A stretch of DNA of 48,280 bases from Rhodanobacter sp. (lineage in GTDB: Bacteria; Pseudomonadota; Gammaproteobacteria; Xanthomonadales; Rhodanobacteraceae). Below the pieces are notes generated by a model. That model saw only the letters and a list, made by a program, of their open reading frames with translations. It made no database searches and was not told the DNA's origin. Positions 16,575 through 24,778 of this stretch are shown here, one piece after another. The DNA lies in contig DAIDKO010000039.1 in the NCBI GenBank assembly GCA_027450005.1, positions 1-48,280 on the forward strand. Direction: 5' to 3'. The position numbers and the translations under genes are program-made. Position 1 is the first letter of the stretch. Every line of letters starts with the position of its first letter.

Positions 16575-17459
16575 TTACTTTTTCTTGGCCCGCGGATGCG
16601 CCGTGTCGTACACCTTGGCGAGGTGCTGGAAATCCAGGTGCGTGTAGATCTGGGTGGTGGCGATGTCAGCGTGGCCGAGCAATTCCTGTACTGCGCGCAG
16701 GTCGCCGGAAGACTCCAGCATGTGGCTGGCGAAGGTGTGGCGCAGCAGGTGTGGGTGCACATGCTTGGCGAAGCCGCCCGCGAGCGCGAGCTTGCGCAGC
16801 CGGAGCTGCACGGTGCGCGGGTTGATGGCGCCGCCGCCGCGGCCACGAAACACGGCCGATTCCGCAGCCATGCCAGTGGTCTCGCCCAGTGCGCGCAGCG
16901 CCGCCACGGCGTAGCGGCCCACCGGCACGATGCGCGTCTTGCGTCCCTTGCCCAGCACGCGCACTTCGCCACCGTCGAGATCAAGGTCGCTCCAGCGCAG
17001 GCCGACCAGTTCGGACAGGCGCAGGCCGCTGGAATAGAACAATTCCAGCATCGCGCGGTCGCGCGGCGCCAACGCACCATCGCCGCCGGATTCCACCAGC
17101 GTGGCGGCTTCGTCCACGTCCAGCACCACGGGCAGCTTGCGATGCACCTTGGGGCCGCGCACGCCGGCCAGCGGGTCGTGGGCGAGCGCGCCTTCGCGGC
17201 TTAGCTGACGGAACAGGCTGCGGCAGGACGAGAGCAGCCGCTGCAGGCTCTTCGGCGCCAGTCCCGCGCGATGTTGCGCGGCGACGAACTGGCGCAGGCG
17301 ATTCGACTCCAGCGCGTCGAATCCTGCGATGCCCTGCGCCTCCATCCATGCGGTGAGCTTGCCGAGGTCGCGGCGGTAGCCATCCACCGTGTGCGGCGAA
17401 GCTTGCCGCTCGCCGGCCAAGCGGGCGAGCCAGGCGTCGACCTGTTGCTGCGGCTTCAT
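16575..17459 (-). CDS. xerC: site-specific tyrosine recombinase XerC
   Basis: A 294-residue tyrosine recombinase that with XerD resolves chromosome dimers at dif. An N-terminal SAM-like domain (LARLAGERQASPHTVDGYRRDL) precedes the catalytic domain with Arg in SGLRLSEL, HLLRHTFASHML, and the nucleophile Tyr in TQIYTHLDF near residue 273. I chose the ATG at 17459, 7 bp after the DUF484 stop; a start at 17486 would overlap DUF484. A position beside dapF and DUF484 is typical for XerC rather than an integrase. Confidence 0.95.
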   Translation of the reverse strand: MKPQQQVDAWLARLAGERQASPHTVDGYRRDLGKLTAWMEAQGIAGFDALESNRLRQFVAAQHRAGLAPKSLQRLLSSCRSLFRQLSREGALAHDPLAGVRGPKVHRKLPVVLDVDEAATLVESGGDGALAPRDRAMLELFYSSGLRLSELVGLRWSDLDLDGGEVRVLGKGRKTRIVPVGRYAVAALRALGETTGMAAESAVFRGRGGGAINPRTVQLRLRKLALAGGFAKHVHPHLLRHTFASHMLESSGDLRAVQELLGHADIATTQIYTHLDFQHLAKVYDTAHPRAKKK

Positions 17460-17466
17460 GACCGGC

Positions 17467-18153
17467 TCAAGCGAGATCCCGTGCACGTGCCAGCGCGGCG
17501 GTGACGGTGGCGGCGATCATCCGCAGGAACAGCGTGCCCATGCCGGGCTGGAAGCGGTCTGCGTCGTGGCTGCCGATGGCGAGGATGCCGGCTTCGCCCA
17601 GCGGTATCAGCACCGCCGAGCGAATGCTGGCCGCTTCGTCGCCGAACAGCTGCGCCAGCTTGTCCGCCGAGAGGCGGCCGGAGACGGGGTCGTGCCGTTG
17701 CAGCACGTCGGCCAGCTCGGGCAGTTCCGCGGCGCCGCCACCCACCTGGCGCAGCCAGTCTGAGCGCGGCAGGTCGGCGTGGCGGCCAAACAGCAGCAGG
17801 CGCACCACCTCGGTTTGGAAATCCTCGTTGAGCCTGGCGATCAGGGTGCGCGTGGTCACCTCCAGGGTGTTCGCACGCAGCAGCGCGACCGTAAGAGCAT
17901 GCACCCGCTCCATCAGCTTCTGGTTGTCGGCAGCGATGGTCGTGAGCTCGGCGAGGCGCTGCTCCAGCTGGGCATTCTTCTCGCGCAGCTGCTGCAGCTG
18001 GTAAGCGGCCAGCGACGCGACGGAGCCCTGCTCGCGCGGCATGGTGAGTTGCGCGGCCAGTTCGGGGTAGTCGTTGAGGAAGGACGGATGACGCTTCAGG
18101 TAGGCCGCGACGGCGACGGCGTCGATGGTGTCGTCGGACAAGGGGGCATTCAT
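17467..18153 (-). CDS. DUF484 family protein
   Basis: 228 residues. Residues 1-40 form a conserved helical start (VAAYLKRHPSFLNDYPELAAQL), followed by a coiled-coil (about 50-90: LQQLREKNAQLEQRLAEL) and a GAF-like C-terminal domain. The family lies between dapF and xerC across gammaproteobacteria, including here, but its molecular role is not established. It is co-transcribed with dapF upstream and xerC downstream. Confidence 0.9.
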   Translation of the reverse strand: MNAPLSDDTIDAVAVAAYLKRHPSFLNDYPELAAQLTMPREQGSVASLAAYQLQQLREKNAQLEQRLAELTTIAADNQKLMERVHALTVALLRANTLEVTTRTLIARLNEDFQTEVVRLLLFGRHADLPRSDWLRQVGGGAAELPELADVLQRHDPVSGRLSADKLAQLFGDEAASIRSAVLIPLGEAGILAIGSHDADRFQPGMGTLFLRMIAATVTAALARARDLA

Positions 18154-18259
18154 GCGCGGTTTCCGGCTGCGGTCGTGCGGCGAGTGTGCGATGGACGCGC
18201 GGTTCGATCAATCGAGGATACGAAAAAGGCAGCACGCGGCCGGCCCGTGTCGGCGGCGG

Positions 18260-19096
18260 TCAGGGCACTCCGGGCCACTCGCCCTCGAATGCGAAGGCAG
18301 CCGGCCCGGTCATCCACAGCTTGTAGCCGGGGCCGCGCCAGGCGATCTGCAAAGTGCCGCCGGGCAAGTCCACGCGCACCTGTTCGTCCACCGCGCCGCG
18401 CTGGCGCAATACTGCCATTGCAGCGCAGGCGCCGGTGCCGCAGGCTTGGGTCCAACCGACGCCGCGTTCGTGCACGCGCAGTGCGATGTGATCGGGAGCA
18501 AGGCGCCGGACGAAGCCGGCGTTCGCGCCTTCGGCGAAGCGCGGATGCGCGGTGAGCGCGGGAGCCAGCCGCTCCACCTCGCCGTCGGCCAGCTCGTCCG
18601 TCATCACCACGGCATGCGGGTTGCCCATCGACACGGCGCCGATCCACAGTGTCATGCCGTTGGCTTCGATCGCGTAGCGCGGCGCCTCGGTGTCGGCGTC
18701 GAACGGGATCCGCGCCGGTTCGAATTGCGGCTCGCCCATATCCACCGTGACTTCATGCGCGGACAGCAGGCGCACCGTCACCGGGCCGGACGGGCTTTCC
18801 AGTCGCACCGGCGTGCCCGCCGCCAACGCGCCGGCACGATGCAGCCATGCCGCCACGCAACGCACGCCGTTGCCGCACTGGGCTGCCGGTGAACCGTCGG
18901 TGTTCCAGATGCCGTAGTAAAAGGCGCAGGATGGATCGCGCGCTGGCTCCACGCTGAGAAGTTGGTCGAAGCCCACGCCAGTGCGGCGATTGGCCAGCGT
19001 GCGGACGCCGGCCGCGTCCAGCGCGAACGGCGCCGCGCGGCAATCGAGCACCACGAAGTCGTTGCCCAGCCCGTGCATCTTAGAAAAGCGCAGCAT
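18260..19096 (-). CDS. dapF: diaminopimelate epimerase
   Basis: A 278-residue cytoplasmic, cofactor-free racemase converting LL- to meso-diaminopimelate for lysine and peptidoglycan. The two catalytic cysteines are visible: C74 in QCGNGVRC and C219 in QACGTGACA. It starts MLRFSKMHGLGNDF, the conserved N-terminus. It is preceded 9 bp upstream by the lptM-like lipoprotein gene, as in enterobacteria, and followed by DUF484. Confidence 0.97.
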   Translation of the reverse strand: MLRFSKMHGLGNDFVVLDCRAAPFALDAAGVRTLANRRTGVGFDQLLSVEPARDPSCAFYYGIWNTDGSPAAQCGNGVRCVAAWLHRAGALAAGTPVRLESPSGPVTVRLLSAHEVTVDMGEPQFEPARIPFDADTEAPRYAIEANGMTLWIGAVSMGNPHAVVMTDELADGEVERLAPALTAHPRFAEGANAGFVRRLAPDHIALRVHERGVGWTQACGTGACAAMAVLRQRGAVDEQVRVDLPGGTLQIAWRGPGYKLWMTGPAAFAFEGEWPGVP

Positions 19097-19105
19097 CGGC
19101 TAAGC

Positions 19106-19288
19106 TCAGTGCGAGGCGCTACTGCCCGCCGGCGCCGCTGCCGATTGCGCGCTAGCCGGCGATGACTGGGCCGGCGCCACCCATTGCGTCGGCTTCGGCG
19201 GCGGCGGCAAGTACAACGGGCCCTTGTTGCCGCAGCCGGCAAGCAGGGCGGCTGCGAGGCAAAGCGGCGGCAGCAACAGACGGCGCAT
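19106..19288 (-). CDS. lptM: small outer-membrane lipoprotein LptM/YifL-like
   Basis: 60 residues: a lipoprotein signal with lipobox LLAGC (lipidated C19), then GNKGPLYLPPPPK, the hallmark of the YifL/LptM family, then an Ala/Ser/Pro-rich tail. In E. coli LptM helps mature the LPS translocon LptD-LptE. It sits directly before dapF, the conserved location. Confidence 0.88.
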   Translation of the reverse strand: MRRLLLPPLCLAAALLAGCGNKGPLYLPPPPKPTQWVAPAQSSPASAQSAAAPAGSSASH

Positions 19289-19377
19289 GGTCGGATACCC
19301 GTGGACACGTGACGCTGCAGTATAGCGAGCGCGTCGCTACCTCTTATGATGCGCGCGCCCTCCCCGCGGAAACCCCG

Positions 19378-20067
19378 ATGAACCCGATCGAGCTGCTGCG
19401 CCTCCCCGCCACCCTGTTGCTGGTGCTGGCCGCGGCGCTGTTGCTGTGCTGCCTGCTGCAGCTGGCGACGCTGCGCCGCCGCCTGGATGCCGGGGCGAAG
19501 TTCGCCGCCGGCTGGCACGCGTTGCTGTGCGTGGCCTGCCTGGCACTCAGCCTGCTTTCCGGCATCGGCGGCTGGGCCCTGCGTGGCTACCGAATGCTGG
19601 GCGAGGAGACGCCGGTGGTGCAGATCGAGTCGCACATCCTCTCGCCGCAGCGCTGGCTGGTCGTGATGAATTGGCCCGATGGCGCCTCGCGCCGGGTGCA
19701 ACTGGCCGGCGACGATTGGCGGGTCGAGGCCGTGGTGCTGAAATGGAAGCTACCCGCCGTGCTTGCCGGCCTGCCACCGGTATACCGCCTCGACCGCATC
19801 GACGGTCGCTATGACGACGTCACGCAGGAACAGACCGCGCTGCGCACCGTGGTCGCGCTCGGCTCCGCCGACGGTTTCGACCTGCTCGACCTGCATCGCC
19901 GCTACCCACGTGCACTGCCGATGGTGGATGCGGTCTACGGCAGCGGTGCTTTCCTGCCGCTGGTCGACGGCGGCCACTACAGCCTGAGCCTCTCGCGCAC
20001 CGGTGCGCTGGTGGCGCGACCGGATGCGGCCACCGAACAGCGCATCCGTTCGCCGTTGGGCGGCTAG
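19378..20067 (+). CDS. membrane protein of unknown function
   Basis: 229 residues. Two hydrophobic segments (about 9-27 and 42-63) are followed by a soluble domain with conserved-looking motifs (VVMNWPDGASRRVQLAGDDW, VYRLDRIDGRYDDVTQEQTA). No known domain recognised; some Xanthomonas relatives carry this under vague transporter names that the sequence does not support. The ATG at 19378 is preceded by a TATGAT -10-like element near 19355. It is divergent from lptM-dapF. Confidence 0.75.
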   Translation: MNPIELLRLPATLLLVLAAALLLCCLLQLATLRRRLDAGAKFAAGWHALLCVACLALSLLSGIGGWALRGYRMLGEETPVVQIESHILSPQRWLVVMNWPDGASRRVQLAGDDWRVEAVVLKWKLPAVLAGLPPVYRLDRIDGRYDDVTQEQTALRTVVALGSADGFDLLDLHRRYPRALPMVDAVYGSGAFLPLVDGGHYSLSLSRTGALVARPDAATEQRIRSPLGG

Positions 20068-20160
20068 CTGGCTAAGCGACGGCCGGATCCGCATGATCGG
20101 TGCGGCTGTGGCGTCGGCCTGGATGGGCAACCGGCGTGGCGCATGCCACGGCGATGCCTT

Positions 20161-20391
20161 TCATCGGGCGGCCAGCCCACACGAGCCGATCAGCACCGCG
20201 AGCGATACGGCGAGCAACAGCGCCAGCCAGCGCACCCAGCGCCAATAGCGCTCCGGCTCGTTCGAACGCTTTATGCCACCCTGGTTTGTCGGCAGCCTGC
20301 CGCTGGCGAGCGCCAGCGCCAGCAGCGCGAGCAGTACGGCTGTCGCCGCTGCCAGCGGCCAGTTGTGCCGCAGATACAAGAAAAATGGCAT
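20161..20391 (-). CDS. small membrane protein of unknown function
   Basis: 76 residues with two membrane segments (about 10-27 and 54-73) joined by a basic, polar loop (NQGGIKRSNEPERYWRW). The ATG at 20391 gives MPFFLYLRHNWPLA. GC3-biased codons support coding. It is convergent with the 19378 gene and follows the GNAT gene on the same strand after 70 bp. Role unknown. Confidence 0.65.
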   Translation of the reverse strand: MPFFLYLRHNWPLAAATAVLLALLALALASGRLPTNQGGIKRSNEPERYWRWVRWLALLLAVSLAVLIGSCGLAAR

Positions 20392-20461
20392 GGCAGACCT
20401 CACCGTTGCTTGTCGAGCCGACGGGCCGGCAGGATGCCGAGGCCCCACGCGCCGGATTGGA

Positions 20462-20923
20462 TCACCTCAACACTTTCTCGTAGCGCCAGCCGTCCGCGCC
20501 GTCCTCATAGTACTTCGCGAGCGCGGCCAGCCGGCGGTAGCCCAGGCGCTCGTACAGGCGGATAGCGCCGGCATTATCGGCGCGCACTTCCAGCCGCAGC
20601 GCGCGGCAACGACGCCGGAGGGCGAGCTGTTCGACCGCGTAGAGCAGCGCGGAGCCCACGCCCTGGCCACGCGCGGCACGGTGGATGGCAATGGAATACA
20701 GCCGCGCCACGCCGCTGCGCTTGCGGAAGAACATCACTGCGGTGCCGAGGAAGCGGTGCGGGCCGGTGCTGGCCACCAGCACCTTGGCGCTTTCGCTGTC
20801 GAGATGGCGACGGAATTGCGTGCGGCTCAGCCGGTCGCTGGTGAAACTCTGTTCCTCCAGCGCGACCAGGTCGTCGAGATCAGAAAGCTCGGCGGAGCGG
20901 ACGCGCACATTGGCTGGCGGCAT
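20462..20923 (-). CDS. GNAT family N-acetyltransferase, RimI-like
   Basis: 153 residues with one GNAT domain. The acetyl-CoA loop RGQGVGSALL lies at 85-94, and the AGAIRLYERLGYRRL motif near 119-133. RimI acetylates the N-terminus of ribosomal protein S18, but single-domain GNATs vary widely. It lies divergently 205 bp from an RLAN/ATP-grasp ligase; GNAT and RimK-type ligases often occur together in peptide-modifying gene pairs, which makes an amidation/acetylation role possible. Confidence 0.85.
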   Translation of the reverse strand: MPPANVRVRSAELSDLDDLVALEEQSFTSDRLSRTQFRRHLDSESAKVLVASTGPHRFLGTAVMFFRKRSGVARLYSIAIHRAARGQGVGSALLYAVEQLALRRRCRALRLEVRADNAGAIRLYERLGYRRLAALAKYYEDGADGWRYEKVLR

Positions 20924-21128
20924 GGCGATGGATCCCTTTTATCGGGCGCGCGCGGCGCAAACCGGGCGGACTGTAGTGCGGGGCGTCGGGCGCGGCAATC
21001 GCGCTGGTGTCGGCCCTTAGCGGGGATTCAGTGCCGCGCTCCGGGACGCGGCCACGCTGTGCGACACTGCACGCCTCCGGCCGCCCTGCATGCGGGGCGG
21101 ATCCACAATCGAGCGTCTGAGTGGTGAC

Positions 21129-22613
21129 ATGGCCCGTCTGGTCATCGTGGTCGAGAAAGCCTCCGACTGGGGCGTCTATTACCCGTCTGCGGACGTGGTC
21201 ACCGCCGCGGATTACCTGCGCGAGGCCGTCGGCGTCGACGACGAGCGCACCCACGTCATCAACCTGTGCCGTAGCTACAAATACCTCGGCACCGGCTACT
21301 ACGTATCGCTACTGGCCGAGGCGCGGGGTCACAAGGTGATGCCATCGGTGCGGACGGTGAACGACCTGCGCCGTCGCTCGCTGTACGGCCTGGAGATCGA
21401 GGACCTCAGCGCCAAGCTGACCCGCTTCCTGCCGGCCGGCGGGCGTGACACCACCGACTTCGGCATCCTGGTGTACTTCGGGCAGACCTCGTTGCCGGCG
21501 CTGCAGGACCTGGCGCGACAGGTGTTCGAAATGTTCCCCTGCCCGCTGCTGCGCATCGAGTTCGAGCGCGACCGCGTGTGGCAAATCAGCGCGATCAAGC
21601 CGGTAGGCCTGTATACGCTGGACGACGCGCAGGAAGACGCCTTCGCCGAGGAGCTCGACCGCTTCAGCAAGAAGCTCTGGCGCAAGCCCAAGGCGCGTCG
21701 GCAGTTCCGCTACGACGTCGCCATGCTGGTCGATCCGAACGAGGCGATGCCGCCGTCGAACAAGCGGGCACAAAACAAATTCATTGCCGCCGGCAAGGAG
21801 CTGGGCATCGAGGTCGATCCCATCGGCAAGAATGACTACCAGCGTCTCGCCGAATACGACGGCCTGTTCATCCGCGAAACTACCGCCAGCGACAACCACA
21901 CCTACCGCTTCGCCCATCGCGCGGAGAAGGAAGGCATGGTGGTGATCGACGATCCGACGTCGATCCTGCGCTGCACAAACAAGATCTTCCTCAACGACCT
22001 GATGGTGTCGCGCAAGCTGGCGGTGCCGCGAACTGAGATCCTCTATCGCGACGATGCGAAGGGCCTGAAGGACGTCGCCGCGAAACTCGGCTACCCGCTG
22101 GTCCTGAAGATTCCCGACGGCTCGTTCTCGCGCGGCGTGGTGAAGGTGGAGGACGAGGCCGCGCTCGCCAAGGCCACCGCGGAACTGTTCCAGCACAGCG
22201 CGCTGCTGCTGGCGCAGGAGTTCGTCTACACCGAGTTCGACTGGCGCATCGGTGTGTTGAACGGCGACCCGTTGTACGCCTGCAAGTACTTCATGTCGCG
22301 CGGCCACTGGCAGATCTACAACCACGGCGCAAAGGGCGCATCGAAGACCGGCGAGTCGGAAACCCTACCCATCGAGACGGCCCCGGCTGACGTGGTGAAG
22401 CTCGCGCTCAAGGCCACGCAGGCCGTGGGCAATGGCCTCTATGGTGTAGACATCAAGCGGGTGGGCGACAAGCCGGTGGTGATCGAGGTGAACGACAACC
22501 CGTCGATCGACGCCGGCGTCGAGGATGAACACCTAGGCGACGAGCTGTACCTCCGCGTCATGCGCGAATTCCTGCGCCGGATGGAACGCAAGCGTCAGGG
22601 CGTCAGCCATTGA
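21129..22613 (+). CDS. RimK-type ATP-grasp ligase with N-terminal RLAN domain
   Basis: 494 residues. The first about 180 residues form an RLAN-type domain (LVIVVEKASDW, THVINLCRSYKYLGTGYYVSLLAEARGHKVMPS); residues about 270-480 form an ATP-grasp fold with PLVLKIPDGSFSRGVVKV and the metal-binding VIEVNDNPSIDAG. RimK-type ligases make amide bonds between a carboxylate and an amine, usually adding amino acids to proteins or peptides. Substrate unknown. The ATG at 21129 gives MARLVIVVEKASDW. It is divergent from the GNAT gene. Confidence 0.88.
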   Translation: MARLVIVVEKASDWGVYYPSADVVTAADYLREAVGVDDERTHVINLCRSYKYLGTGYYVSLLAEARGHKVMPSVRTVNDLRRRSLYGLEIEDLSAKLTRFLPAGGRDTTDFGILVYFGQTSLPALQDLARQVFEMFPCPLLRIEFERDRVWQISAIKPVGLYTLDDAQEDAFAEELDRFSKKLWRKPKARRQFRYDVAMLVDPNEAMPPSNKRAQNKFIAAGKELGIEVDPIGKNDYQRLAEYDGLFIRETTASDNHTYRFAHRAEKEGMVVIDDPTSILRCTNKIFLNDLMVSRKLAVPRTEILYRDDAKGLKDVAAKLGYPLVLKIPDGSFSRGVVKVEDEAALAKATAELFQHSALLLAQEFVYTEFDWRIGVLNGDPLYACKYFMSRGHWQIYNHGAKGASKTGESETLPIETAPADVVKLALKATQAVGNGLYGVDIKRVGDKPVVIEVNDNPSIDAGVEDEHLGDELYLRVMREFLRRMERKRQGVSH

Positions 22614-22674
22614 GGCGAACATCGCCGCTTCCCTGCGGCGACGAGCCCTTCCACTGCGAGATGGAAAGTCGTAA

Positions 22675-22911
22675 TCAGTAGCGCCGCCGTGTGCGACGCG
22701 GCATGAGCAGTGCACGCGGCAAGCCCGGTTCGAGGATCAGCAGCAGCGCCAGTGGCGCCGCCAGCAGCCATACCAGCGGCGCCCAGCCCAGCAGCGTGGT
22801 TTGCGCCGGTACCAGGGTGGTTGCCAGCAACGTTGCGCCGATCACGAGCCACAGCAGAGCGATGGCCAGCAGGCGTTCGTGGCGGCGGTGGTCGATGGTG
22901 GTGATGCGCAT
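22675..22911 (-). CDS. small membrane protein of unknown function
   Basis: 78 residues with two hydrophobic segments (about 14-32 and 37-57) between basic ends ([15 protein letters not shown] at the start, MPRRTRRRY at the end). GC3-biased codons and a plausible ATG at 22911. It converges on the ATP-grasp gene and is divergent from aroE. No recognised family. Confidence 0.6.
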   Translation of the reverse strand: MRITTIDHRRHERLLAIALLWLVIGATLLATTLVPAQTTLLGWAPLVWLLAAPLALLLILEPGLPRALLMPRRTRRRY

Positions 22912-23027
22912 GGCGGCTTCCTCGCGGGCGATGGACGAAGCATGCGGAGGCCGCATCTCACCGGTTGCGACGCCACGGAAAAGGGACCCGCGCTCTTACA
23001 ATGGCCGTTCCTTTCCAGGAGCAACGC

Positions 23028-23858
23028 ATGAGCCAGCCCTCCCCGTTCGCCGTGTTCGGCCATCCGGTCGCCCATTCGCTGTCGCCGCGCATCCACCAGG
23101 ATTTCGCCGAGCAGTTCGGTATCGTGCTGGAGTACCGCGCCATCGATGCGGCGCCAACGGCCTTTGCCGAGGCGGTACACGCTTTCTTCGCAGCGGGCGG
23201 CATTGGCGCCAACGTCACGCTGCCGCACAAGGGGGCGGCGTTCGCACTGGCGGACGAGCGGAGCGAAGCGGCCCGGCGCGCCGGCACGGCGAACGTGCTC
23301 ACCCGCCTGCCCGATGGCCGGCTTGCTGCGCACAACAGCGACGGTGCCGGCCTGGTGCGCGACCTTACCGAGCGACATGGCGTGGACCTGCGCGGCCGCG
23401 ACGCGCTGCTGCTGGGCGCCGGTGGCGCGGCACGTGCCGCGGCGTGGTCGTTGCTGGACGCGGGCGTGCAGACGCTCACTATCGTCAATCGCACGCCGGA
23501 GGCCGCCGATGCGCTGGCCGACGCCATCGGCGAGCCGGCACGCGTGCACACCCGCTATTGGGACGACTTGGCCGACCTCGGCTCCTACGACCTGATCCTC
23601 AATGCCACTTCGGCCGGCGTGCTGGGCGGAACACTGAAGTTGCCCATGTCGCTGGTCGGGGCACGCGCGCTCTGCTACGACCTCGCCTACGGCGCCGCGG
23701 CGATCGACTTCGTCGCGTGGGCGGAAGCGGCCGGCGCGCACCGCGCCTGGGATGGCCTTGGGATGCTGGTGGAACAGGCGGCCGAGGCGTTCGAGCTTTG
23801 GCATGGCCGGCGTCCGGACACCGAGCCGGTTTACCAGGCGCTGCTCGCGGCGGGCTGA
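23028..23858 (+). CDS. aroE: shikimate dehydrogenase
   Basis: 276 residues; reduces 3-dehydroshikimate to shikimate with NADPH in aromatic amino acid synthesis. Substrate-binding [12 protein letters not shown] lies near 12-23, catalytic K68 in VTLPHKGA, D105 in NSDGAG, and the nucleotide loop GAGGAARAA at 130-138. The ATG follows an AGGAG ribosome-binding sequence, and a TACAAT -10-like element lies near 22997. Confidence 0.96.
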   Translation: MSQPSPFAVFGHPVAHSLSPRIHQDFAEQFGIVLEYRAIDAAPTAFAEAVHAFFAAGGIGANVTLPHKGAAFALADERSEAARRAGTANVLTRLPDGRLAAHNSDGAGLVRDLTERHGVDLRGRDALLLGAGGAARAAAWSLLDAGVQTLTIVNRTPEAADALADAIGEPARVHTRYWDDLADLGSYDLILNATSAGVLGGTLKLPMSLVGARALCYDLAYGAAAIDFVAWAEAAGAHRAWDGLGMLVEQAAEAFELWHGRRPDTEPVYQALLAAG

Positions 23859-24225
23859 GCGCGCGCGCATTTGACTCCGTCTAAAAATGCCGATGCCAGC
23901 ATACGCCCTACTGGGGGATGACCGGGCCCGCTCCAGTGTCTCGAGGCGACCCTGCTGGTGGACCGGGACGGCGCAGCAGGCAGGTCACCGACCGCGTGAC
24001 GCGCCACACCCTGGGCGGCCCGCCGCCCTTGTCGCGGTCGTCCTTGCGGAACGGTCGCGGCCGGTGTCCGGTCGGGCAAGGGGGCGCCATCCCGTCGTGC
24101 TTTGCCCGTGTCGGCTGGCCGGGCCCGGTGGTTTTCTGGTCCCTGGTGCGCGCTGCCGGGCCGCGCGCGCGTCATGAAAGCCGCCGTGATGGCGGCGCCA
24201 GCCGAATGTGCCGGAGCGAGGGTAT
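23859..24225. other. 367-bp stretch with no recognised gene, very GC-rich
   Basis: Between aroE and the carbonic anhydrase. The leftward frame through 23908-24090 and its upstream extension is open and GC3-rich, but its protein is Arg/Pro/Gly-rich and matches nothing I know. Several GC-rich inverted segments (GGGCCCG, GGCGGCCCGCCGCC) could form stems. It may be a structured RNA, a decayed gene or a repeat; the sequence does not decide. Confidence 0.5.
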
Positions 24226-24756
24226 TCAGCGCGCGAGGTAGTCGTCCTTGACCCGCACGTAGTGCGCGGCGGAATACACCAGGTGGTCCACCTGCGCGTC
24301 GCTGAGCATGCGCACCCGCTTCGCCGGATTGCCCAGCCACAGCTCGCGCTCGCCCACCACCTTGCCCGGTGGAATCAACGCGCCCGCGCCGACGAAGCCG
24401 TGCTTCTTCACCACCGCGCCGTCGAGCACGCTGGCGTGCATGCCGATCAGGCAGCCGTCCTCGATGGTGCAGGCGTGCACAACCGCGGCATGGCCGATGG
24501 TGACGTCGGCACCGATCAGGCAGGGGTAGCCGGGGCCATAGGGGCCGGCATGCGCCACATGGACGATGGCGCCGTCCTGGATGTTGGTGCGTGCGCCCAC
24601 GCGGATGCGGTTCACGTCGCCGCGCAGCACCGCACCGGGCCAGACCGACACATCGTCGCCCAGCACCACGTCGCCGATCACGGTGGCGGCAGGATCGAGA
24701 TAGACGCGTTCGCCGAGGGCGGGAGCGATGCCGCGGTAGGTGCGCAAGGGTTCCAT
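24226..24756 (-). CDS. gamma-class carbonic anhydrase family protein (YrdA/PaaY type)
   Basis: 176 residues of left-handed beta-helix built from hexapeptide repeats (VIGDVVLGDDVSVWPGAVLRGD). Three His that normally bind the metal are visible: H66 in AIVHVAH, H89 in IGHAA and H94 in VVHAC. Family members occur as trimers; some are active carbonic anhydrases, others have lost activity. Genes of this type often lie near aroE, as here. Confidence 0.92.
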   Translation of the reverse strand: MEPLRTYRGIAPALGERVYLDPAATVIGDVVLGDDVSVWPGAVLRGDVNRIRVGARTNIQDGAIVHVAHAGPYGPGYPCLIGADVTIGHAAVVHACTIEDGCLIGMHASVLDGAVVKKHGFVGAGALIPPGKVVGERELWLGNPAKRVRMLSDAQVDHLVYSAAHYVRVKDDYLAR

Positions 24757-24778
24757 GCGGACATTCTAGCGGCAGCGC

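Noticed and set aside
16575-17459. XerC as a phage or island integrase
   Set aside because: Position next to DUF484 and dapF plus the normal length show it is the housekeeping dimer-resolution recombinase.
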